DNA of 64,000 nucleotides from NCBI GenBank assembly GCA_030591685.1, contig JAUVAX010000007.1:1-64000 (forward strand), in the 5' to 3' direction. A program made the translations under genes and the position numbers. The stretch comes from Pseudobdellovibrionaceae bacterium (GTDB taxonomy: Bacteria; Bdellovibrionota; Bdellovibrionia; Bdellovibrionales; UBA1609). The notes under the pieces are model-generated. The model saw only the letters and a program-made list of their open reading frames with translations. It searched no databases and was not told the origin of the DNA. Positions 57,111 through 64,000 of the stretch are shown here, one piece after another; positions within the stretch are counted from its first letter, which is position 1, and every line of letters starts with the position of its first letter.

Positions 57111-58803
57111 ACAAACCCCCAATAAACTTATGAAATTAATAAATAATAATGTTGAGACGTTGCTGTGGGCAATATGCATATTTATATTTTTCTCAACAAT
57201 TTCGGCTTTTGTTTTTGCTCTACAGGCAGGCGTTATAGCCCCAACAGAATGGAGCAAAACCCTTTTGTCGTCGCTCTACGGTTATCAAAAGGGCGTTGTT
57301 TCCACCGTGGATATTGCAAAAATATTATTTACACACGTTTTATTTCCAGTATTAATATCAATAGCTGTGGGTGTGATTTTTTATTATGTTTTTAGACGCA
57401 TTAAAAAGCGTTACCCAAAATGGTTTAATCGCCTATTTAAGTTATTAATTTCAGTAAAATTGGCAGTTGTTATAATTATTATTATGGGGGTAGTGGCGGC
57501 TGTTGGTACTTTTGTTGAGGCTAAATATGATGCTAAATTAGCATCGAGGCTCGTTTACCAATCCCTTTACATGCATGGTGTTTTGGGTTTGCTGTGTGTG
57601 CAATTGATTTTAGTGATGGTTGATCGGTGGCCCTGGAAAAGGCATCACCTGCCCTTTGTGCTCGCTCATATTGGTATTGTTACGACCCTCTATGGATCGG
57701 TATTAACTAAGTACTTTGGTGTCGACGGAAGTATTATTTTCGGTATTGGGCAAACCCAGCGCCACATCACACACTTCACTGAAGATGTAATGGTCTACTC
57801 TTCATTTGATGGGTCTAAGTACGCTCTCTTAGATCAACGAAGGGTGGATTTTTTTAACTCTCGCCCAAGCAGAGAGCGTCCGTACTCGATACCATTAGGG
57901 GAAAAGAAAATTGAGGTTATTGAGTATCAGAACTACACGATTAGAAACTCTAAAATTACTTCATCGTTAGAAAATGCGGCCCCGCCAGCGGTGAGGGTTC
58001 AGATTGAGGGCTCCAGAGCTCGAGCTACAAAATGGCTTATGCCGGGGCGAAACAAGGGCGTAGATAAAATTAGCTTAGGCCCCTTGGAGCTTGTTTTTGC
58101 AAAAGATGTATACCTTTGGGATGGTAAGAGTAACATAATACTGATGACTCCATCTCGCCAAAAAGCGTTTATAGACTACAAAGTGTTCTCGAAATCGCGC
58201 CAAAAACTTATTGCCTCAGGCAAGGCAAAGGTTGGAGACGTCGTAGATACAGGTTTTATGGATTTTAAATTAAGAATTATCAATTATTTTTTAAATGCCA
58301 GTGAAGTTGTGACTTATGAACCACGTGAGTACCCAAATGACTTTACGACGCCGGCTGTTTTAGTTCGTTTTAATGAAAAAGAAAGTTGGGTAGGGCTAAA
58401 CTCAGTCGTTAAATTTTTTACAGATAGCGAAGTTTTTATTTTTAGCTATGCAAATACTCGACTAAATATGGGCTTTGATATGACTTTAAATAAGTTTAGG
58501 GTGGGGCGTTATCAGGGGACTATGAAGGCCATGAGTTATGAAAGTGACATCACCATTCAGGGGGGGCAACAGGCAACGATCTCCATGAATGACCCCTTTA
58601 AACAAAAGGGGTTTACTTTTTATCAAGCGAGCTTTGAACAAGACGATTCAGGTAAGCCCGTGGCCTCAATTTTATCTGTAAATAGAGACCCTGGTCGGTT
58701 TTTAAAATATTTAGGTAGTTTCCTTATCATTTTAGGGACTATTATGTTGTTTTACTTTAAAAAGGCTATGATTAAAGTTAATAGGATTAAAAATGAAATA
58801 TAG
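57091..58803 (+). CDS. resB: Cytochrome c biogenesis protein ResB (Ccs1)
   Basis: LLISVKLAVVIIIIMGVVAAVGTFVEAKYDA; later KGFTFYQASFEQDDSGKPVASILSVNRDPGRFLKYLGSFLIILG. Confidence 0.9.
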   Translation: MLLNTCKQTPNKLMKLINNNVETLLWAICIFIFFSTISAFVFALQAGVIAPTEWSKTLLSSLYGYQKGVVSTVDIAKILFTHVLFPVLISIAVGVIFYYVFRRIKKRYPKWFNRLFKLLISVKLAVVIIIIMGVVAAVGTFVEAKYDAKLASRLVYQSLYMHGVLGLLCVQLILVMVDRWPWKRHHLPFVLAHIGIVTTLYGSVLTKYFGVDGSIIFGIGQTQRHITHFTEDVMVYSSFDGSKYALLDQRRVDFFNSRPSRERPYSIPLGEKKIEVIEYQNYTIRNSKITSSLENAAPPAVRVQIEGSRARATKWLMPGRNKGVDKISLGPLELVFAKDVYLWDGKSNIILMTPSRQKAFIDYKVFSKSRQKLIASGKAKVGDVVDTGFMDFKLRIINYFLNASEVVTYEPREYPNDFTTPAVLVRFNEKESWVGLNSVVKFFTDSEVFIFSYANTRLNMGFDMTLNKFRVGRYQGTMKAMSYESDITIQGGQQATISMNDPFKQKGFTFYQASFEQDDSGKPVASILSVNRDPGRFLKYLGSFLIILGTIMLFYFKKAMIKVNRIKNEI

Positions 58804-60430
58804 TTTATTAAAATATAGTTTATTAATAGTGGCTTGCATGTTTTTGTCACCCCCTAGTTTTGCCAGTGATATGATCGATGGTTTAAAATCACTTCCGGTG
58901 CAAGACGCCGGGCGAATTAAGCCCTTTGAGTCTTTAGCCAGGGAGAGCCTGCAGCTTATTTATGGCCGACAGACGTACAAAAAGAGATCAGCTGCTGAAG
59001 TGGTATTTACGTGGATGATTGTGCCTGATGAGTGGGATAAAACACCACTTGTTGAAGTGTCACATGCTGGCCTTAGGGATTCACTAAAATTAACAGACAA
59101 AAAAAATAAGCATTTTACCCCGATAGAACTTATGGGCAGTGACCGTGTTGGGCTGCATATTTCTGAGTTAAAGTTAAAACAAAGTCGAAAAGAAAAGTTA
59201 GATAGTTTCTACCAAGCCGTAAAGCGTTTAAATAGCCAGCTGAACTTGTATCATGCCTTTAAGCTTGGGATTGCCGTTAGGGTCGCTCCAAATAAAGAAA
59301 GTTCAGATACTTCGTGGACTCCTGTGGGTCAATTAAAAGGGGCGCCTAAGGAGGCCTTTAAGAAACTCACTGAGGGTTTTGCTCAATCAGTTTTGGCATC
59401 CGTAAAAGGCGGCGTCGCTGAGCCCACTTACACCGTTGAGGACTTTACTGAGGCAATAACATCGTACAATGAGGGTGAGTATTTTGACGCATCTAGGGTT
59501 AAAGCAGAGCTTTGGCTACATAAATTTGAGCCCTTTCAAAAGGCCGCACTTTTTTATCTTTTATCGATGTTTGTGATGGCCATAGCCTACTTTTCAGAAA
59601 AAAAATGGATTTACCGTACGGCTTGGGGTTTTGTTATCTTAGGGTTTTTACTGCATACATGTGGCTTTTTAGTGAGGGTTTATATAGTGCAAAGGCCACC
59701 AGTGTCGAACATGTACGAAACCGTCATTTGGGCCGCATGGGGTACGGTGTTCTTTTCGTTTATTTTAGAGTTTCTTTATAAAAAGAAAATCATACTGATG
59801 GCGGCTGCTTTTGTCGCCGCGGGATGTTTGTTAATGGCATCTTTAGCCCCTACTGTATTAGACCCCTCTTTGCAGCCACTAGAGGCTGTTTTAAGAAGCA
59901 CTTTTTGGTTAGTGACCCATGTTATGCTGATAGTTATTAGTTATGGGGCTTTCTTTTTAGCATGGGCGATAGGGAACTTGAATTTAGTAACCACTTTAAT
60001 TGGAGAAGAAAAATATAAACAGCAAATTAAAGATGGTTCACAGGCCATATATAGATCCGTACAAATCGGGGTGGTCTTGCTAGCGCTGGGGACTATTCTT
60101 GGTGGTGTTTGGGCTGATTACTCATGGGGTCGTTTTTGGGGATGGGACCCAAAAGAAACATGGGCGCTCATTGCACTTTTGGGTTACCTGGCCGTTTTAC
60201 ATGCTAAAGTAGCAGGCTTAATTAAAAACTTTGGGCTTTCGGCCTCTGCCGTTGCGGCGTTTAGTTTAGTTATTATGGCCTGGTATGGGGTCAATTTTTG
60301 GTTGGGTGCGGGTTTGCACTCTTACGGGTTTGGAGCTGGCGGTATTGAAAAAGTAGCCATCGTTGTGATTATTCAGCTTTTATTTGTTTTATTTGTTGCG
60401 GGGGCGCGTTATATCAGAAACAAGCCGTAA
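58793..60430 (+). CDS. ccsA: Cytochrome c biogenesis protein CcsA/CcsB-type with N-terminal extension
   Basis: WAxxSWGxxWxWDPKETW motif: GGVWADYSWGRFWGWDPKETWALI; NMYETVIWAAWG. Confidence 0.93.
   Translation: MKYSLLKYSLLIVACMFLSPPSFASDMIDGLKSLPVQDAGRIKPFESLARESLQLIYGRQTYKKRSAAEVVFTWMIVPDEWDKTPLVEVSHAGLRDSLKLTDKKNKHFTPIELMGSDRVGLHISELKLKQSRKEKLDSFYQAVKRLNSQLNLYHAFKLGIAVRVAPNKESSDTSWTPVGQLKGAPKEAFKKLTEGFAQSVLASVKGGVAEPTYTVEDFTEAITSYNEGEYFDASRVKAELWLHKFEPFQKAALFYLLSMFVMAIAYFSEKKWIYRTAWGFVILGFLLHTCGFLVRVYIVQRPPVSNMYETVIWAAWGTVFFSFILEFLYKKKIILMAAAFVAAGCLLMASLAPTVLDPSLQPLEAVLRSTFWLVTHVMLIVISYGAFFLAWAIGNLNLVTTLIGEEKYKQQIKDGSQAIYRSVQIGVVLLALGTILGGVWADYSWGRFWGWDPKETWALIALLGYLAVLHAKVAGLIKNFGLSASAVAAFSLVIMAWYGVNFWLGAGLHSYGFGAGGIEKVAIVVIIQLLFVLFVAGARYIRNKP
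58796..58825. repeat. Perfect 15-bp tandem repeat (x2) in the signal-peptide codons of ccsA
   Basis: AAATATAGTTTATTA repeated back to back (encodes KYSLLKYSLL). Confidence 0.9.
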
Positions 60431-60747
60431 AAGAGAATCGCTTTCATTTGTTGGACTTAGAGCTTTTTAGTAAGCCATAGTTTTTTACAAACAAAAACCT
60501 TTTAAAAGGAGCTGATAAAGGGGGAACGGGTTTTTAATCGCCACCCTTATAGGCTTATTTATTGAATATTTTTTAAAAAAATAAACTTTATAAGAGGTCT
60601 CTGAAAGCTTCTTTTTTTTGCAATAATATTTTTTTGTAGATTTGTTTAATTATTTTAAAATCTTCGTTGCCATCCTTTTATTTTGGGTTTAAAAATTTAT
60701 ATTCTATTTGAAAATCAAATGCTAAGTAGACGCTAAGTAGGTGAAAT

Positions 60748-61296
60748 ATGCCAAAAAAAATATTTGGACTCGTTGTTCTTGTGGTTGTAGTAGTTGGAGT
60801 TGTTGGCTTTGTTAAGGGCTTAACCAGTAACGCTACAGAATTAGGTTATAACCAGGGGTATGAGCCCGACCAACCCATACAATTTTCACATGCCCTTCAT
60901 GCCGGTAAAAATAAAATTGCTTGCCAGTACTGCCACACAACAACTGAGGTTTCTAGGCATGCCAGTGTGCCGAGTTTAAATATTTGCATGAACTGTCATC
61001 TTTCTGTAAAAACAGACGGTGAGACTATAAATAAAAAAGAAATCGAAAAAATGACGTCTTCTTTTTATGCAGACAAGCCTATTAAGTGGCAAAAGGTTCA
61101 TTTACTTCCAGATCATGTAAAATTTAATCACTCAGCACACATTAGAGCGGGTAAGTCTTGTCAAACTTGTCATGGCCCCGTTGAAACTATGAAAAAAGTT
61201 TACCAATACAGTAGTTTGTCAATGGGCTGGTGTGTGAACTGTCACCGAAAACCAGAAAATAAAGCCTCTATAAACTGCGGAACCTGTCACTATTAA
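60748..61296 (+). CDS. actA: Multiheme cytochrome c, ActA subunit of alternative complex III
   Basis: Five CxxCH motifs (CQYCH, CMNCH, CQTCH, CVNCH, CGTCH); followed by actB. Confidence 0.9.
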   Translation: MPKKIFGLVVLVVVVVGVVGFVKGLTSNATELGYNQGYEPDQPIQFSHALHAGKNKIACQYCHTTTEVSRHASVPSLNICMNCHLSVKTDGETINKKEIEKMTSSFYADKPIKWQKVHLLPDHVKFNHSAHIRAGKSCQTCHGPVETMKKVYQYSSLSMGWCVNCHRKPENKASINCGTCHY

Positions 61297-61314
61297 TTGA
61301 GGAGACCTGTCCAA

Positions 61315-64000
61315 ATGGAAGATACGAAATTAAATAGCAATAAGAAGCCCGGGGCTCCCAACTACTGGCTGTCATTAGAACAGTGGAGACAGGACCCTGA
61401 GTTTATTGAAAAGACAAAAAATGAGTTTAGCCAGAGCCCTTTATCAAATGTAGAGACTGAGAGTGGCTGGGCAAGGCGAGAGTTCTTAAAACTCATGGGC
61501 GCCAGTTTAGCTTTAACAACTTTTGGTTGTGTTAGGCGCCCGGCCCAAAAAATTGTCCCCTACGTAAATCGCCCCGAAGAGGTTGTACCTGGGATAGCTA
61601 ATTACTACTCGTCAACAATGATTGAGGGGCATGAAACCTTTGGTTTGGTCGTTAAAACTAGAGAAGGTCGCCCTATTAAAATTGAGGGCAACCCGGACCA
61701 CCCTGATAACCAAGGGGGCCTGTCAGCAAGTGCTCATGCGGCACTACTAAGCTTATACGACCCGGACCGGTTGGTAGAGCCAAAAAGAAATATTTTAAAT
61801 AAAAATAAAACAAATGCTGACATGATTTCGACAACCTATGAAAAAATTGATGAAGCGGTTTCAAAAGCTGTAAAAAAAGGCTCAGTTGCTGTTGTCACGC
61901 AGGGGCAAAAAACATCGGCTTCAAAGCAATTTTTTAGAGACTTCACTAGGGCCACAAAAAGCCAATTATTTTTTATTGATTCTGTAGATGAGACAACCGT
62001 TAAAAGGGGTCAGCGGGCCAGTTACGGAAAGTCAGTGTTTCCTAGATATCAAATTCAAAAGGCTCGTTTAATTGTGAGTGTTGGAGCTGACTTTTTAGGC
62101 ACTTACGTCACTCCCGTTTCTTTTAGTAAACAGTTCTCTAAGCGCCGAAACCCAGATGGAGACATGAATAAGCTAATCTCTTTTGAGTCAGTACTGTCTT
62201 TAACGGGGGCCAATGCCGATGAGCGGTTTCAGGTAAAGCCGACGCAAAAACTAACAGCAGTTATGGCTATCTTAAGTGACTTAATTATCAAAAAAGGCCG
62301 AACATCATACTCTGCCGATAGGCGGGTAGTTCGAGCTTTAAAAAGCTTTGATGAAGCTATAAAAGCTTTGCATCTGCCAGAGGGAGCTATCTCTCGAATT
62401 ACAGATGAGCTTTGGTCCAACAGAGGCAAAAGTTTAGTCCTCTCCGGAGGCATGCAGTCAAAAACTAGCAAGGCTTTAGAATTACAAGTGGCCACGAACT
62501 TTTTAAACTCAGTTTTAGGTAATGATGGTAAAACCATAGACTACTCTCAGGCGAGCCAAAGGGGTTTTGATGGGGGTGCTGAGAACGTTAACAAGTTAGT
62601 TTCAGCCATTAATAGCGGTAAAATTAAAACTTTAATTGTTCAAGGCACTAACCTGGCTTACTTTTTACCAGAGACTTCTGGGTTTAAAGAGGCGATTAAA
62701 AAATTAGATTTGATTGTTTACTTAGGTGATAGAAACGACGAAACGGGGCGTATTAGTGATTATATAGTCCCTGACCATCATCAGTTTGAAACATGGGGGG
62801 ACTCTGAGGGGCTCTCCGGCGTATATGCTATCCAGCAGCCTACAATTAGACCTTTATATAAAACAAGAGCCTTTCAAGAGTCTTTAATGAAATGGGCGAA
62901 CCTTTCAGGGATGGGTCCTAATCGCTTTAAAGAAGAAAGCTGGTATAAGTATTTACAAGAACACTGGAAGTATAACATTTGGTCTAAAAATCGTTCTGTA
63001 AGTTTTGCGAGCCAATCGTTTGATGATTTTTGGTACGAGCTACTTCAAAAGGGAGTGTTTGATACAAGTCGAACAAAAAGATCTAGGTCTACAGGGGCAA
63101 GAAATTTTAACATTTCACAGTTTTCAAAAATTTCTCCATCTGAAGAGCACAAGTGGGAGTTGGCACTTTATCAAAAATCTATATTAAAAGATGGGGCCCT
63201 TGCAAACATGGCTTGGCTTCAAGAGTTACCAGACCCAGTGACTAAACTTGTCTGGGATAACTATGTTTGTATTTCGGTGCAAGACGCCCAGGCCCAACAT
63301 ATAAAAGAGGGTCAGGTTTTAAATCTTAAAGTGGGTTCGACCAGCGTGAGTATTCCTGCTCATATACAGCCAGGCCAAAAGTCAGGAGTCTTAGCTTTAG
63401 CCGTGGGCTATGGTCGAAAAGGCGCTGGTAAAGTTGCTGACGGCATTGGGGTCAATGCCTATCAATTGGCACAGTATAATGCCAATGAGGTGGCTTATTC
63501 AGGGCTGCCTGTTGAGTTTAGTTCTACTAGCGATTATGTAGAGCTTGTTACCCCTCAGGGGCATCACTCCATGGAAGGGCGACAAATTGCAATTGAAGCC
63601 ACCCATGATCAGTATAAACATAATAAAGAGGCCAACATTCATAGGCATAAAATTTTTAGTCTTTGGGATAAGCATGAGTATAAAGGTCATAAATGGGGCA
63701 TGTCCATTGACCTGAACACCTGCAACGGTTGCTCGGCATGCGTAGTGGCCTGCCAGGCTGAAAACAACATACCCGTTGTTGGTAAAAAGTATGTCATGGA
63801 GGGCCGAATTATGCAGTGGATTCGGGTGGATCGTTACTACTCTGGTGACCCCAATGACCCATCTATTTTAAACATGCCTATAACTTGTCACCATTGTGAC
63901 AATGCTCCTTGTGAAACGGTTTGCCCAGTGGCGGCAACCACTCACTCTGATGAAGGCCTGAACACAATGACCTATAATCGCTGCGTAGGTACACGGTACT
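61315..64000 (+). CDS. actB: Alternative complex III iron-sulfur/molybdopterin-like subunit ActB, truncated by window end
   Basis: Open frame from ATG 61315 to window end, absent from the ORF track; Tat-like RREFLKLMGAS, VPYVNRPEEVVPGIANYY, later CNGCSACVVACQAENNIPVVGK ferredoxin motif. Confidence 0.92.
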   Translation, partial: MEDTKLNSNKKPGAPNYWLSLEQWRQDPEFIEKTKNEFSQSPLSNVETESGWARREFLKLMGASLALTTFGCVRRPAQKIVPYVNRPEEVVPGIANYYSSTMIEGHETFGLVVKTREGRPIKIEGNPDHPDNQGGLSASAHAALLSLYDPDRLVEPKRNILNKNKTNADMISTTYEKIDEAVSKAVKKGSVAVVTQGQKTSASKQFFRDFTRATKSQLFFIDSVDETTVKRGQRASYGKSVFPRYQIQKARLIVSVGADFLGTYVTPVSFSKQFSKRRNPDGDMNKLISFESVLSLTGANADERFQVKPTQKLTAVMAILSDLIIKKGRTSYSADRRVVRALKSFDEAIKALHLPEGAISRITDELWSNRGKSLVLSGGMQSKTSKALELQVATNFLNSVLGNDGKTIDYSQASQRGFDGGAENVNKLVSAINSGKIKTLIVQGTNLAYFLPETSGFKEAIKKLDLIVYLGDRNDETGRISDYIVPDHHQFETWGDSEGLSGVYAIQQPTIRPLYKTRAFQESLMKWANLSGMGPNRFKEESWYKYLQEHWKYNIWSKNRSVSFASQSFDDFWYELLQKGVFDTSRTKRSRSTGARNFNISQFSKISPSEEHKWELALYQKSILKDGALANMAWLQELPDPVTKLVWDNYVCISVQDAQAQHIKEGQVLNLKVGSTSVSIPAHIQPGQKSGVLALAVGYGRKGAGKVADGIGVNAYQLAQYNANEVAYSGLPVEFSSTSDYVELVTPQGHHSMEGRQIAIEATHDQYKHNKEANIHRHKIFSLWDKHEYKGHKWGMSIDLNTCNGCSACVVACQAENNIPVVGKKYVMEGRIMQWIRVDRYYSGDPNDPSILNMPITCHHCDNAPCETVCPVAATTHSDEGLNTMTYNRCVGTRY

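Overview
The window looks like a chromosomal segment of a low-to-mid GC Gram-negative bacterium. Gene content resembles Bdellovibrionota or another deltaproteobacterial-type lineage, but that placement is inference only. Most of it is dense housekeeping sequence: a TonB/ExbB/ExbD locus; permease-mtnA; rnc-era-der; a purine operon (purM-X-purB-purC-purS-purQ-purL-purF); a PAP2 phosphatase cluster; a peptidoglycan-recycling operon (LD-carboxypeptidase, serine hydrolase, mpl); pckA; a zinc metalloprotease; mutS-glnD; a small LuxR-type regulator; hflX; maeB; a fatty-acid oxidation thiolase/multifunctional pair; a histidine kinase; a PduO-type adenosyltransferase; N-formylglutamate amidohydrolase; a TolC-like protein; ResB/CcsA cytochrome c biogenesis; and the start of an alternative complex III operon (actA, and actB cut by the window end). 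The left edge carries the last codons of an IS3-type transposase, missed by the ORF track. The observations most worth a second look are: (1) a ~164-bp multi-hairpin element at ~2619-2782 whose terminal inverted repeats copy the 3' end of the neighbouring tRNA-Asp; (2) a FabD/acyltransferase-like protein at 52602-53303 that appears to have lost the catalytic Ser and starts directly after an A8G9 homopolymer; (3) an uncharacterised dinucleotide-fold-like protein translationally coupled between purM and purB. No CRISPR array, rRNA or prophage was seen.
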